DNA from: Planctobacterium marinum
GTDB taxonomy: Bacteria; Pseudomonadota; Gammaproteobacteria; Enterobacterales; Alteromonadaceae
DNA length: 64,000 nt
NCBI RefSeq assembly: GCF_020687805.1
Contig: NZ_JAJEWQ010000001.1
Span: forward strand, 62,001 to 126,000
Reading direction: 5' to 3'
Part shown: one piece after another, positions 30,745-40,090 of the stretch
Layout: each line of letters begins with the position of its first letter
How positions within the stretch are numbered: position 1 is the first letter of the stretch
Notes under the pieces: model-generated
Seen by the model: the letters and a program-made list of their open reading frames with translations, nothing else
What the model was told of the DNA's origin: nothing
Database searches by the model: none
Position numbers and translations under genes: made by a program

Positions 30745-33310
30745 CCAGTGATTTCAGTTTATACAGAATGTCCAGTGCTTCCCGGGGCGTTAAATCGTCG
30801 GGGTTAGTCGTTTGTAGCAGGGTCAGAGCCGGATTGGTGCTGGTGAGAAAATCATTTTGCACCGGCATTGGCAGGGTTGCATCCTCATGGGGAGTGCTTT
30901 CCAATGTTTGCAGTTTTTGTTTTGCCCGACGAATTACCGAATTGGGTACGCCAGCCAGTTCTGCTACTTGCAAGCCATAACTTTTGTTGGCTGCGCCTTC
31001 CTGCACTGCGTGCATAAAGCGAATACCGCCATCGTATTCCACCGCATCAAGGTGCACATTGACGATCCCTGGCGTATCGTCTGCCAGTTGCGTTAATTCA
31101 AAGTAGTGAGTGGCAAACAAACAATAACTATTGAGCTTACTGGCTAACCATTCCGCCGTTGCCCAGGCCAGAGATAACCCATCGTAAGTACTGGTGCCCC
31201 GGCCGATTTCATCCATTAAAACCAAACTGTGTTTACTGGCATTATTTAATATATTGGCCGTTTCTGTCATTTCCACCATAAAGGTAGAGCGACCCGACGC
31301 TAGGTCGTCTGAGGCGCCAATACGGGTGAAAATGCGGTCGATAATACCTATGCGCGCCTGCTCCGCCGGCACAAAACAGCCTATATGCGCCATTAATACA
31401 ATGAGCGCGGTTTGCCTCATGTAAGTTGATTTACCGCCCATGTTGGGGCCTGTCACAATCAACATTTTCCGGTTTTCAGTGATGGCGATTGGATTGGCGA
31501 TAAAAGGGCTGGACACCATGGTCTCTACCACGGGGTGACGACCGTGATGGAAATGTATTTCGTTGTCATCGGTCATCTCCGGTTGGTGATAACTCAATAC
31601 TTCGGCCCGCTCCGCGAAGTTAACCAATACATCCAGTTGGGCGACAGATTCAGCGGTGTCCTGCAAAGCTGCCAGATTTGGAATTACTTTGTCAAAGAGT
31701 TGATCATAAAGTTGTTTTTCCAATGCCAGTGCCAGTGCCTGGCTGGACAGTACTTTATCTTCGTATTCCTTTAATTCGGGGATAATGTACCGCTCATAAT
31801 TTTTCAGGGTCTGACGGCGCACATATTCAGGTGGCACTAAATGCGACTGACCTTTACTGACTTCGATGTAGTAGCCATGCACTTTATTGAAGGCCACTTT
31901 CAGGTTAGCGATACCGGTTTCTGACTGTTCCCGTTTCTCTATTTTTTCCAGAACGTCAGTGGCGCCTGTCATCAGCGCACGGTATTCATCCAGTTGACTG
32001 TTATAGCCGGGTTTAATCACGCCGCCATCGCGGATAAGCATGGGCGGCATGTCTACGATGGCATCATCCAGTTGTTGGTGCAATTCGGAGAAAAGTCCGA
32101 TGTTGTCTTTTAACAATAAGGCTTCCGGATTGCCCAGCTCTTCCAGAAAAATATGTATCTCAGGAAGCTGCTGCAAGGCTTGTATTAAGCGGGAAAAGTC
32201 TCGCGGTCGGGCGCTTCTTAGGGCCATTCTGGACAGTATTCGTTCCAGGTCACCCACCAGTTTCAGATTTTCCTGAACCTGGACAAAATCAACTCGTTGG
32301 ATTTGTTCAACCAGGTTGTGTCGTGCGCGAATGGCGTTGCGGCAGCGCAATGGCTCATGTAGCCAACGGCGCAACAGGCGGCTTCCCATTGGTGTTTTGG
32401 TCTGGTTCAGCACAGAAAATAAGGTGTTTTGCTCACCACCAGAGAGGTTCTTGGTAAGTTCAAGGTTACGGATGGTGGTAGCATCCAACTGCAACAGATG
32501 GGCATCTTCTGGCTTTTTCAAAGCACGAATATGAGGCAGGGCACTGCGTTGAGTATCTTTGACATACTGCAAAATGGCGCCTGCGGCAGCCAGGGCCATT
32601 TGCGATTTATCCTGTTCGATGCCAAAACCGGATAGTTCACGGGTGCCAAACTGTTCGTTGAGTAGTTTAACCGCTGTTGCCGGATCGAATTCCCATTCAG
32701 GCCTGCGACGTAGTCCGGCATTTTGGTCAAACAGCCAGGTATAAGGGAAGTCATCGGGGTAGAGGATTTCAGCCGGGCGGGCTTTTTCCAGTTCGGCTTC
32801 AAGTGCTTCTGTGCTTAGCAATTGACGTATAACAAAGCGGCCACTGCTCACGTCTAGTGTAGCGAAACCAATCTCTTGTTTGTGATAAGACACCGCCGCC
32901 AGCAGGTTTTCGGCACTGTTTTCTAACAGGGCTTCATCCGTTACTGTGCCAGGTGTAATGATTCGGGTAACTTTGCGCTCAACGGGGCCTTTACTGGTTG
33001 CCGGGTCGCCAACCTGTTCGCAAATGGCCACTGATTCACCCAGTTTTACCAACTTGGCCAGATAGCCTTCCACAGCATGGTAGGGAACTCCTGCCATCGG
33101 GATGGCATTGCCACCTGATTTACCTCTGGCTGTCAGGGAAATATCCAGTAGTTGCGCAGCGCGTTTTGCGTCATCCCAGAATAATTCATAAAAATCACCC
33201 ATGCGATAAAATAACAGGATATCCTTATGTTCGACTTTGATGCGCAAATACTGTTGCATCATCGGGGTATGGTTTGCCAGAGCGGCTTCACTATAATCAG
33301 GTGACGACAT
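30734..33310 (-). CDS. mutS: DNA mismatch repair ATPase MutS
   Basis: 858 residues (E. coli MutS 853). The N-terminal mismatch-binding domain has [15 protein letters not shown] and the Phe-x-Glu mismatch contact in [10 protein letters not shown]. The ATPase domain has Walker [14 protein letters not shown], Walker [15 protein letters not shown] and the ATHYFELT block. MutS recognises mismatches and recruits MutL. The start codon is only 32 nt from the divergent pncC start, so the two promoters must overlap within or into the genes. Confidence 0.98.
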   Translation of the reverse strand: MSSPDYSEAALANHTPMMQQYLRIKVEHKDILLFYRMGDFYELFWDDAKRAAQLLDISLTARGKSGGNAIPMAGVPYHAVEGYLAKLVKLGESVAICEQVGDPATSKGPVERKVTRIITPGTVTDEALLENSAENLLAAVSYHKQEIGFATLDVSSGRFVIRQLLSTEALEAELEKARPAEILYPDDFPYTWLFDQNAGLRRRPEWEFDPATAVKLLNEQFGTRELSGFGIEQDKSQMALAAAGAILQYVKDTQRSALPHIRALKKPEDAHLLQLDATTIRNLELTKNLSGGEQNTLFSVLNQTKTPMGSRLLRRWLHEPLRCRNAIRARHNLVEQIQRVDFVQVQENLKLVGDLERILSRMALRSARPRDFSRLIQALQQLPEIHIFLEELGNPEALLLKDNIGLFSELHQQLDDAIVDMPPMLIRDGGVIKPGYNSQLDEYRALMTGATDVLEKIEKREQSETGIANLKVAFNKVHGYYIEVSKGQSHLVPPEYVRRQTLKNYERYIIPELKEYEDKVLSSQALALALEKQLYDQLFDKVIPNLAALQDTAESVAQLDVLVNFAERAEVLSYHQPEMTDDNEIHFHHGRHPVVETMVSSPFIANPIAITENRKMLIVTGPNMGGKSTYMRQTALIVLMAHIGCFVPAEQARIGIIDRIFTRIGASDDLASGRSTFMVEMTETANILNNASKHSLVLMDEIGRGTSTYDGLSLAWATAEWLASKLNSYCLFATHYFELTQLADDTPGIVNVHLDAVEYDGGIRFMHAVQEGAANKSYGLQVAELAGVPNSVIRRAKQKLQTLESTPHEDATLPMPVQNDFLTSTNPALTLLQTTNPDDLTPREALDILYKLKSLDDS

Positions 33311-33342
33311 ATTTATTTTTTACTTATTTTTGAGAAGTTTCG

Positions 33343-33831
33343 ATGATTTCAGATCAGATTTTGACACTTTCCGCTCAACTTGGTGAGCTACTCACAGACA
33401 AAAACTGGCAGATTACCTGTGCCGAGTCCTGTACCGGAGGAGGCATAGGATACGCCATTACCAGTGCCTCTGGAAGTTCAAATTGGTTTCACCGGGGTTT
33501 CATTACCTACAGTAATGAGGCTAAATCCGATCTCGTCGCCGTTGACCCCCAAATCATTAATAAGCATGGCGCGGTTTCACAACCGGTTGTAGAGCAAATG
33601 TCGCTCGGTGCTTTGAAAGCGGCGAACGCAAATGTGTCGGTGGCTGTGAGTGGTGTAGCAGGTCCCGGAGGGGGCACGCAGGACAAGCCGGTGGGGCTGG
33701 TATGGTTTGGTTTTATTGTCGGCGATGAACATTTTGCGTTCTCCAGAATATTTACAGGCGACAGGGCGCGGGTGCGGGAGCAAACCATAGAAGTAGCGAT
33801 GCAAACGTTAACAGAACGATTGGCAAAATAA
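33343..33831 (+). CDS. pncC: CinA C-terminal-domain family nicotinamide-nucleotide amidohydrolase
   Basis: 162 residues, a stand-alone CinA C-terminal domain as in E. coli PncC. It deamidates nicotinamide mononucleotide to nicotinate mononucleotide in pyridine nucleotide recycling. Motifs: AESCTGGGIGYAITSASGSS with the catalytic Ser, FITYSNEAKSDLV, and AVSGVAGPGGGTQDKPVGLV. It lies between mutS (divergent) and recA, the usual gammaproteobacterial position. Confidence 0.92.
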   Translation: MISDQILTLSAQLGELLTDKNWQITCAESCTGGGIGYAITSASGSSNWFHRGFITYSNEAKSDLVAVDPQIINKHGAVSQPVVEQMSLGALKAANANVSVAVSGVAGPGGGTQDKPVGLVWFGFIVGDEHFAFSRIFTGDRARVREQTIEVAMQTLTERLAK

Positions 33832-33979
33832 ATCTCGCCAGCTAAGCTGTGCGGCTGAATCTGGTTGGTATGTTATCGCTAAGGGCGCTAAAATAACGCC
33901 TGTTTTACAGGCAGTGCAACCTTGGAACCTTAAAAAAACGCCAGTTTTTAAGCACTTATAAAAAATTTATAAATAATGA

Positions 33980-34035
33980 TTGTAACTGTATGGTTATACA
34001 GTATACTTGCTCGTAAGTACTGGTTGAGTATACAG
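33980..34035 (+). promoter_or_regulatory. recA promoter with LexA (SOS) box and a second near-match
   Basis: CTGTATGGTTATACAG (33986-34001) fits the LexA consensus CTGT-N8-ACAG exactly and forms the whole 16-bp spacer between a -35 TTGTAA (33980-33985) and a -10 TATACT (34002-34007), the same layout as the E. coli recA promoter. A second site with one mismatch, CTGGTTGAGTATACAG, is at 34020-34035, just after the expected start of transcription. About 150 nt of leader then precede recA; I see no further feature in it. Confidence 0.88.
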
Positions 34036-34188
34036 TTGTCTGGCGGCGTACTAATCCTGCAATAGCAACATCAATCATACTTACCTAAAGCTAACGAAAA
34101 AAATACACTCTGACTGGTAAACGGTTCGGGTATCGATAATTTCAGCCTCTCGGTGATCTGAGGGCGATAATGAAAAAAGGGGTTCACA

Positions 34189-35223
34189 ATGGACGACAAT
34201 AAATCACGCGCACTGTCTGCGGCACTTGGACAAATAGAAAAACAATTCGGTAAAGGTACTATTATGCGCCTTGGTGATAACCTGGCGATGGATATTGAAT
34301 CTATTTCAACAGGGTCACTGTCGATTGATATTGCATTGGGTATAGGCGGATTGCCTTGTGGCCGAGTGGTGGAAATCTATGGTCCGGAATCATCCGGTAA
34401 AACCACACTAACACTGCAGGTGATTGCAGAAGCACAGAAGAAAGGTAAAACCTGTGCATTCGTAGATGCAGAACATGCGTTGGATCCGGTTTACGCTGCT
34501 AAGTTGGGTGTAAACGTTGAAGAGTTATTAGTGTCGCAGCCAGACACCGGTGAGCAAGCGCTGGAAATTTGTGACATGTTGGTTCGCTCCGGCGCCGTTG
34601 ATGTGGTTATCGTGGACTCTGTGGCAGCGCTGACACCGAAAGCTGAAATTGAAGGTGAGATGGGTGACTCCCACGTTGGTTTGCAGGCGCGTTTGATGTC
34701 GCAGGCACTGCGTAAGTTAACCGCCAATATCAAAAAATCTAACACATTATGTATCTTCATTAACCAGATCCGTATGAAGATCGGGGTGATGTTTGGCAAC
34801 CCAGAGACGACCACTGGTGGTAATGCATTGAAGTTCTACGCCTCTGTACGTCTGGACATTCGTCGCATCGGTTCGGTTAAAGTGGGCGATGAAGTAGTAG
34901 GTAACGAAACCCGGGTTAAAGTGGTGAAGAATAAAGTTGCACCACCATTTAAACAATGTGAATTCCAAATTATGTACGGTGAGGGGATCAGCAAAGAAGC
35001 CGAGCTGATTGATTTGGGTGTGCAGCAAAAAATGGTTGAAAAAGCGGGTTCCTGGTACAGCTACAACGGCAATCGTATCGGACAAGGTAAAGCCAACGTT
35101 GTGCAGTTTTTGAAAGACAACCTGGATATTGCCAACGAGCTTGAAACCCGACTCCGCGAAGAGTTACTGTTGAAAAAAACAGCTAAGGCAGACGAAACCA
35201 AAGAGGAAGCACCTGAGCTGTAA
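34189..35223 (+). CDS. recA: Recombinase RecA
   Basis: 344 residues with AGGGG 7 nt before the ATG. Walker A is GPESSGKTT; the [19 protein letters not shown] opening, [40 protein letters not shown] and [17 protein letters not shown] (loop L2) are hallmark RecA blocks. The C-terminus is acidic (ETKEEAPEL). It catalyses strand exchange and stimulates LexA self-cleavage. SOS boxes precede it. A recX gene usually follows in gammaproteobacteria but is missing here. Confidence 0.99.
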   Translation: MDDNKSRALSAALGQIEKQFGKGTIMRLGDNLAMDIESISTGSLSIDIALGIGGLPCGRVVEIYGPESSGKTTLTLQVIAEAQKKGKTCAFVDAEHALDPVYAAKLGVNVEELLVSQPDTGEQALEICDMLVRSGAVDVVIVDSVAALTPKAEIEGEMGDSHVGLQARLMSQALRKLTANIKKSNTLCIFINQIRMKIGVMFGNPETTTGGNALKFYASVRLDIRRIGSVKVGDEVVGNETRVKVVKNKVAPPFKQCEFQIMYGEGISKEAELIDLGVQQKMVEKAGSWYSYNGNRIGQGKANVVQFLKDNLDIANELETRLREELLLKKTAKADETKEEAPEL

Positions 35224-35334
35224 ATCAGATTTATCGCTGTGATGTGGCTCTGAAAGCCATTGTTATAGCGAATATTCCGAACACATTTTTGTGTCTCCGT
35301 AATAAAACCCCTCGTTAGCGCAAGGGTATTTGCT

Positions 35335-35366
35335 GGGGCGGTTACTTTGGTAGCTGCCCCTTTTTT
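35335..35366 (+). terminator. Intrinsic terminator after recA
   Basis: An 11-bp stem with two G-U pairs (35335-35345 with 35350-35360), loop TTTG, then six T residues. Confidence 0.9.
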
Positions 35367-35498
35367 ATGCACTTAATTAAAACTTCGGTATTTAACACTG
35401 ACAGAATTTAATGTTAATGGCATTATTACGCCTCGAAATTTATCAGGTGCTTTACCGCCTGGTTAAACCAAACAAATGCGCACAAACAGGTTAAATTC

Positions 35499-36164
35499 AT
35501 GACTGGAAAGCTAATCACTATTGAAGGTATTGATGGCAGTGGTAAGGGTACACAAAGTCAATTGTTGATTGAAAAGCTCAATCAATTGGGCAAAAAAGTA
35601 AAAATGTACAGTTTTCCGGCTTATGAACAAACTTTTTTTGGGCGTGAAGTGGGGGCTTTCCTGCGCGGCGAATTTGGCTCCATCGATCAGGTGCCCCCTA
35701 AACTGGCATCGGTGTTGTTTGCCAGTGATCGACTTGAACAAAAGCCTAACCTGCTCGCTGATCTGAATGCAGGCTACTATGTGATTTGTGACCGCTATGT
35801 GGAATCAAACATGGGCCATCAGGCGGCTAAGTTTCCAGAGCATGAACGCGCAGCATTTATTGACTGGTTGGAAGAATTGGAATATCAAGTCAATGGTTTG
35901 CCAAAACCTGATATTACCTTTTTTCTCGATGTGCCGTTGTCGGTATCAAAAGAGCTGGTACTAAAGAAAAAGCAGCGCAGTTACACCGATGAAAAAGAAG
36001 ATATTCATGAAGCAGCCCACGGCTATCTTGAAAAGGTTTATCAGGTGTATCAGTATCTTAATCAAAAGAATCAGTGGTGTCGCATTCCATGCGTAGAGCA
36101 GGGTGCAATCAGAAGTATCGACACCATTAATCAAGAATTACTGGAAAAAGTGCAGTCCCTTTAA
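35499..36164 (+). CDS. Thymidylate kinase-like protein of a non-canonical subgroup
   Basis: 221 residues. The P-loop is GIDGSGKGTQSQLL near residue 10, the DRY block is CDRYVESNMGHQAAKF near residue 97, and a Lys-rich LID region follows (KKKQRSYTDEKED near 158). It belongs to the thymidylate kinase fold (dTMP to dTDP). It differs from the E. coli Tmk pattern (EGLEGAGKTT, DRHDLSTQAYQ) and looks more like enzymes with SN-x-x-HQAAK known from Firmicutes and archaea. The standard tmk normally lies beside holB and fabF genes, not here. It may be a second, possibly acquired, nucleotide kinase. It sits where recX is expected. Confidence 0.8.
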   Translation: MTGKLITIEGIDGSGKGTQSQLLIEKLNQLGKKVKMYSFPAYEQTFFGREVGAFLRGEFGSIDQVPPKLASVLFASDRLEQKPNLLADLNAGYYVICDRYVESNMGHQAAKFPEHERAAFIDWLEELEYQVNGLPKPDITFFLDVPLSVSKELVLKKKQRSYTDEKEDIHEAAHGYLEKVYQVYQYLNQKNQWCRIPCVEQGAIRSIDTINQELLEKVQSL

Positions 36165-36197
36165 AATTATGTTTGCGGTTAAATAATGTGATAACGG

Positions 36198-36539
36198 TTA
36201 AGTCAGTCGCTTTGCCCAATTACCGTCGTGCTGTTGCTTACAATTTTCTTCTGTATCAAACAAAATATGATTTCTGAGCGGTTTAAGATTGATGTTTAAC
36301 TTCTGGAGTTCAGAATGGATAAGCGACTGGATAAAATCGTTTTTGCCCGACAGTAAATAGTTATCCAGGCTTTCATTGGTATCAAAAACACAAATCACTT
36401 TCAGGCTGTTAGGGAAATCAGAATAGTTTACAAGATGTGTTAGCCATTGAAATCCGGCAATATCTTCTAATACCGCTTCGCACACCTCTGTCAATTCCGA
36501 CCGAAGTTGATTATCTCGTTTTTTGTCTGATTTACGCAT
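36198..36539 (-). CDS. Unrecognised 113-residue protein
   Basis: I do not recognise the family. The N-terminus is very basic (MRKSDKKRDNQLRSEL), followed by helices and strands with a hydrophobic central strand (SLKVICVFDTNES). There is no signal peptide or membrane segment. It stands alone on the minus strand, convergent with the thymidylate kinase-like gene, and shows normal composition for a small cytoplasmic protein. Confidence 0.6.
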   Translation of the reverse strand: MRKSDKKRDNQLRSELTEVCEAVLEDIAGFQWLTHLVNYSDFPNSLKVICVFDTNESLDNYLLSGKNDFIQSLIHSELQKLNINLKPLRNHILFDTEENCKQQHDGNWAKRLT

Positions 36540-36722
36540 GGCATCTACACAAGTAGGTGAAACCTCAATAGTTTAATAAAGTACATGTATTTTAATGTGA
36601 TTATTAGAGCGTATTGACCTTTGAGGTGCAATTTTACACGCAGGCGCACCCAGGGGAGCGTGAATTAGGCGCGTTACTCGTTGGCATTTTTAAGGAAAGC
36701 GGCAGCAATTTCTGCAATCGTA

Positions 36723-37109
36723 TCAGAACACTTTATTTTCAGTACCTTCACCCGGAGTAATAAAGAGTAGCTGAGACTTTTGGACTGTTTTAGCGGTATG
36801 CCATACCCCACGAGGCACAATAACAAAGTCTCCTGAGCGACGTAAAGTAACCGCCCGGTCACCGACATTCTCCTTTAATATCATAGTAATTTCGCCTGAC
36901 ATTAGTACCACAATTTCGTCGCCTTTTGGGTGGATTTCCCAACTGGGCCAGTCACTTTCAAATGAGTGCATTGCAACCAGACTATGACCTTTAAACTGTT
37001 GGTATTGATTATCCAGTCGTTCGTATAACCCTGCATCGGCCAATTCAATCGTAGCCTCCTGATGAGGATTCACGACGACAAAGTTTTCAGTCAGATTGGT
37101 GGTTTTCAT
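36723..37109 (-). CDS. Small cupin-domain protein
   Basis: 128 residues. A single cupin barrel is visible: motif 1 WEIHPKGDEIVVLMSGEI with metal-binding His and Glu, and motif 2 DFVIVPRGVWHTAKT with the second His. Such single-cupin proteins bind a metal and small molecules or act as isomerases or dioxygenases; the substrate cannot be told. It is followed upstream on the same strand by a gamma-glutamylcyclotransferase-like gene about 40 nt away, so the two could be cotranscribed. Confidence 0.82.
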   Translation of the reverse strand: MKTTNLTENFVVVNPHQEATIELADAGLYERLDNQYQQFKGHSLVAMHSFESDWPSWEIHPKGDEIVVLMSGEITMILKENVGDRAVTLRRSGDFVIVPRGVWHTAKTVQKSQLLFITPGEGTENKVF

Positions 37110-37149
37110 TGGAAGTCGCCAATAGTTTAGTCAGGGGTTAAATTATAGT

Positions 37150-37491
37150 TTATATCTGAATTTCCGGGTTTAAACTGTATAACCAGGCTGATACTGTTTC
37201 CCCGTTCTCCAACAACGCTGAAGTCGCTATTCTTTTGTATGCCTCACCTTCAAATTCATCAAGTGTTGGCCAGTGTTGCTGCAACTTATCAGATTGGAAA
37301 ACATAGCCGTTTACAATATCACCCTCCGGATTTAATTTGACCGCCGGGTAGCCCATGGTTGCTCCCCAGCCCTGGTCGTGCAGGGTACCGCGCACAGTTG
37401 CTTTGGAAAAACTGCCGCCAATGTTTTCCAGCAAGTGGGCGTTAGGGCGGCCGGGGCATAAGGTTCCATAAACAAAAAGTCTTTCTGTCAT
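37150..37491 (-). CDS. Gamma-glutamylcyclotransferase-family (AIG2-like) protein
   Basis: 113 residues. The N-terminal LFVYGTLCPGRPNAHLLE is the conserved substrate-binding loop of the GGCT/AIG2 family, and the FEGEAYKRI block carries the expected catalytic Glu region (EFEGE). Members form 5-oxoproline from gamma-glutamyl amino acids, but bacterial members of this size are mostly uncharacterised. It lies just upstream of the cupin gene on the same strand. Confidence 0.8.
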   Translation of the reverse strand: MTERLFVYGTLCPGRPNAHLLENIGGSFSKATVRGTLHDQGWGATMGYPAVKLNPEGDIVNGYVFQSDKLQQHWPTLDEFEGEAYKRIATSALLENGETVSAWLYSLNPEIQI

Positions 37492-37567
37492 AGCACAACT
37501 TCAATGAGTGATATTAAGCAATAGTGCTTATGGTAAACCCATAACGCTGCTTAGCAACACTAAAAAC

Positions 37568-38455
37568 TCATCGACAGCCAGCAGGAATGTCATCTGGAAG
37601 CCTTTCAACACAGACCAGATTCATGGTTTTTTTCTCAGCGTGGTACTGAGTGAGGTTGATTGTCTCTTTTAAGCCCTCATCGGTGCTAAAAAACACTTTA
37701 TGATCCAGCATAATGTCATTCAGCAATGTGACGCTACATTGCAGCGGATCTTCGTCTTTTTTTAGCGTTGGTAAGAATGCAGTACTTCCGTCAGTATTTA
37801 GCAGACCGATTCCTGATGCTCCTTCCGCTCCGGCACGCCAGGGAAAGTTGGGACACGCTGTATTGATTGGGATAGCAGTAACTCCTTGTTCAGCGCAGGA
37901 AAGAACTTCATCTTCTGACCAGTTGAAATCCACCTGTATGTGTTCAAGATAGGTGGGCATTAAAATTCGATAATCAAAGTTCACAATCTGGGCTGGTTTC
38001 ATCCCGGTAAAGGTGAAACTGTCCGGCGTAACTAAGCCAATAAAGGGTTGTGCATCTTTTTTGGCTGCCGCGTTTTCAATTTGCTTTGTAGTGCGCCAGG
38101 CCGGTGGAGAGGCAATGTAGTATTTACTGACAACGTACTCTTTACCCGCATCAGACATTCTTGAGCCATAGGGTATTTCGCCCAATATCTGATTTTGCGT
38201 ATTCCAAAACACCTGGGTTTCCACCACGGTATTGTTGCAGCCATACAGTGAAACAGGTTGCGGCACATCTTCAATCGCCGGTGAACGCCCTACGTTAACA
38301 TTTAATATGCCACTTTGGGACGATTCAATAATCTGGGCCTGGGTTTGGGCTGAGTGCCAAATCAGGCATGTCGTCAGCGCAAGGGTAAATAGTGTTTTAG
38401 TGGTAATTGCTACTGATTGCTGTATGGACATTAGGTTCATCTTTTTGTATTCCAT
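37568..38455 (-). CDS. Secreted protein of unknown function
   Basis: 295 residues. An N-terminal hydrophobic run (TLFTLALTTCLIW) ending near QTQAQ suggests a signal peptide with an extended n-region; the Met at residue 6 (ATG at 38440) is an equally good start. The mature part contains paired cysteines (SLYGC, LSCAEQ, NTACPNF, LQCSV, NLVCVE, PAGCR) likely to form disulfides, and a mostly beta composition. I cannot name a family. The gene stands alone. Confidence 0.65.
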   Translation of the reverse strand: MEYKKMNLMSIQQSVAITTKTLFTLALTTCLIWHSAQTQAQIIESSQSGILNVNVGRSPAIEDVPQPVSLYGCNNTVVETQVFWNTQNQILGEIPYGSRMSDAGKEYVVSKYYIASPPAWRTTKQIENAAAKKDAQPFIGLVTPDSFTFTGMKPAQIVNFDYRILMPTYLEHIQVDFNWSEDEVLSCAEQGVTAIPINTACPNFPWRAGAEGASGIGLLNTDGSTAFLPTLKKDEDPLQCSVTLLNDIMLDHKVFFSTDEGLKETINLTQYHAEKKTMNLVCVERLPDDIPAGCR

Positions 38456-38591
38456 CTTAATGTTAGGTTTACTGAATTGTTACACCAAGATTGAATTGCA
38501 GCCAATAACACGGGATTACAGCATAAGAAGAGAAAAGGTAAGGATCACATCGAAAGTGTATAACCTTGCGGTTTACAGATGTTAATACAGT

Positions 38592-38627
38592 AAAAAAAGG
38601 GGCTGCATCGATAAGAATTCACCCCTT
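38592..38627 (-). terminator. Intrinsic terminator after the class V aminotransferase gene
   Basis: Arms AAGGGG (38597-38602) and CCCCTT (38622-38627) pair, and on the minus strand seven T residues follow. It lies 14 nt after the stop codon. Confidence 0.72.
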
Positions 38628-38640
38628 GGTGGGAACCGTT

Positions 38641-39759
38641 TTAATTTAAGGCTTGTTTCAGTGCTGCCAGACAAAGTTGTACGTTTTCGCTTCTGGCAGC
38701 ATAACCCATAAGGCCGATGCGCCAGGCGTTACCGGCAAATGCTCCCAAGCCAGCGCCAATTTCCAGGTTGAATTCTTCCAACAGGTATTTGCGCACCTGA
38801 GCATCATCTACGCCTTGCGGGATACGCACTGTATTGAGTTGTGGCAGTCGTTCTTCTTTTGGCACGACAAACTCAAGACCTAAATCCAATAATCCGGCTT
38901 TTAACACCTCGTGTTGGTCACGGTGTCGTTGCCAGGCTGATTCCAAAGATTCTTGCTGTAGTAACAATAGCGATTCGTGTAAGGCATAAATAGAGTTCAC
39001 CGGGGCAGTGTGGTGATAGCTTCGTTTTCCTTCGCCAGACCAGTAGCCCATCACCAAAGTTTGATCCAGGAACCAGCTTTGTACGGGAGTCTGACGGTTT
39101 TTGATTTTAGCTACCGCCTGCTCACTTAAACTTACCGGTGATATGCCGGGTACACAGGACAGGCACTTTTGGCTACCGGAATATATCGCATCAATTCCCC
39201 AGTCATCGACTCGTAGCTCTACGCCACCCAGAGAGGTGACAGCATCCACGATAGTTAAACAACCATGTTGGTGAGCCAGCTGACACAGTGTTTTTGCATC
39301 TGACAAGGCACCTGTAGACGTCTCTGCATGAACAAAGGCCAGGAATTTCGCATCAGCATTGTTTTTCAGGCAATCCTCTACGGTTTGTGGATCAACCGCG
39401 CGCCCCCATTCCTGCTCAATGACAATGGCTTCACCACCACAGCGGATAACGTTTTCCTTCATACGCTGGCCAAAGACGCCATTAATACAAACGATCACTT
39501 TATCGCCAGGCTCCACCAAATTTACAAAACAGGTTTCCATACCCGCAGAACCCGGTGCTGAAACTGCTATGGTAAATTCGTTCTTTGTCTGAAAGGCGTA
39601 TTGTAGTAACGATTTAGTTTCTTCCATTAAGCCAATAAATAGCGGATCAAGGTGGCCAATGGTGGGTTTTGCCAGTGCCGCCAAAACTTGTGGGCTGACA
39701 TCAGAAGGGCCAGGACCCATTAAGGTTCTTTTCGGGGGGTAAAAATGTGAAATTGCCAT
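38641..39759 (-). CDS. Class V aminotransferase, alanine/serine-glyoxylate type
   Basis: 372 residues from the ATG at 39759, 11 nt after AAGGAG; the GTG at 39771 is too close to that site. A PLP enzyme of the AGXT family: LMGPGPSDVSPQVLAAL at the N-terminus, SAPGSAGMETCF, VDAVTSLGG with the cofactor Asp, the PLP Lys in YSGSQKCLS, and the C-terminal WRIGLMGYAA. It would transfer amino groups from alanine or serine to glyoxylate or a similar keto acid. The amino donor is uncertain. Confidence 0.88.
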   Translation of the reverse strand: MAISHFYPPKRTLMGPGPSDVSPQVLAALAKPTIGHLDPLFIGLMEETKSLLQYAFQTKNEFTIAVSAPGSAGMETCFVNLVEPGDKVIVCINGVFGQRMKENVIRCGGEAIVIEQEWGRAVDPQTVEDCLKNNADAKFLAFVHAETSTGALSDAKTLCQLAHQHGCLTIVDAVTSLGGVELRVDDWGIDAIYSGSQKCLSCVPGISPVSLSEQAVAKIKNRQTPVQSWFLDQTLVMGYWSGEGKRSYHHTAPVNSIYALHESLLLLQQESLESAWQRHRDQHEVLKAGLLDLGLEFVVPKEERLPQLNTVRIPQGVDDAQVRKYLLEEFNLEIGAGLGAFAGNAWRIGLMGYAARSENVQLCLAALKQALN

Positions 39760-39956
39760 AGAGTAATACACTCCTTAATTTTTATAGTCCCAGCCTAACA
39801 TGACGCTAACAAAATACCTGTTTAATTTGCTAATACAGGCTATTCACTATATTTATGACGGGTTCTTTGTGTATTCTGTTTGGTGATAGGGGCTTGCTGG
39901 ACAGGTAGCTTTGGAAGTATCAACGTCGAATATTTTAGGACACGATATGAGTTCTC

Positions 39957-40023
39957 GTGTCAGGGAGCGCCGGGAATCCAAAGGGAACACTTTCCCCTTT
40001 GGTCGGCGTCAGCGCCCTGACAC
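39957..40023. repeat. 67-nt imperfect palindrome between prpF and the aminotransferase gene
   Basis: Outer arms GTGTCAGGG (39957-39965) and CCCTGACAC (40015-40023) enclose a second partly paired GC segment (GCGCCG with CGGCGT) and an inner stem CCAAAGGG/CCCTTTGG (39978-39985 with 39995-40002). A short T run follows only on the plus strand, where no gene ends, so it is not an ordinary terminator of prpF. The surrounding gap of about 330 nt (39760-40090) holds nothing else that I can identify. Confidence 0.6.
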
Positions 40024-40090
40024 AATTTTTATATTGGAACGGGCCAGACGCCTTCTTAAAACAGTTTGAAACTACTTTTAAAAAAGTAAC

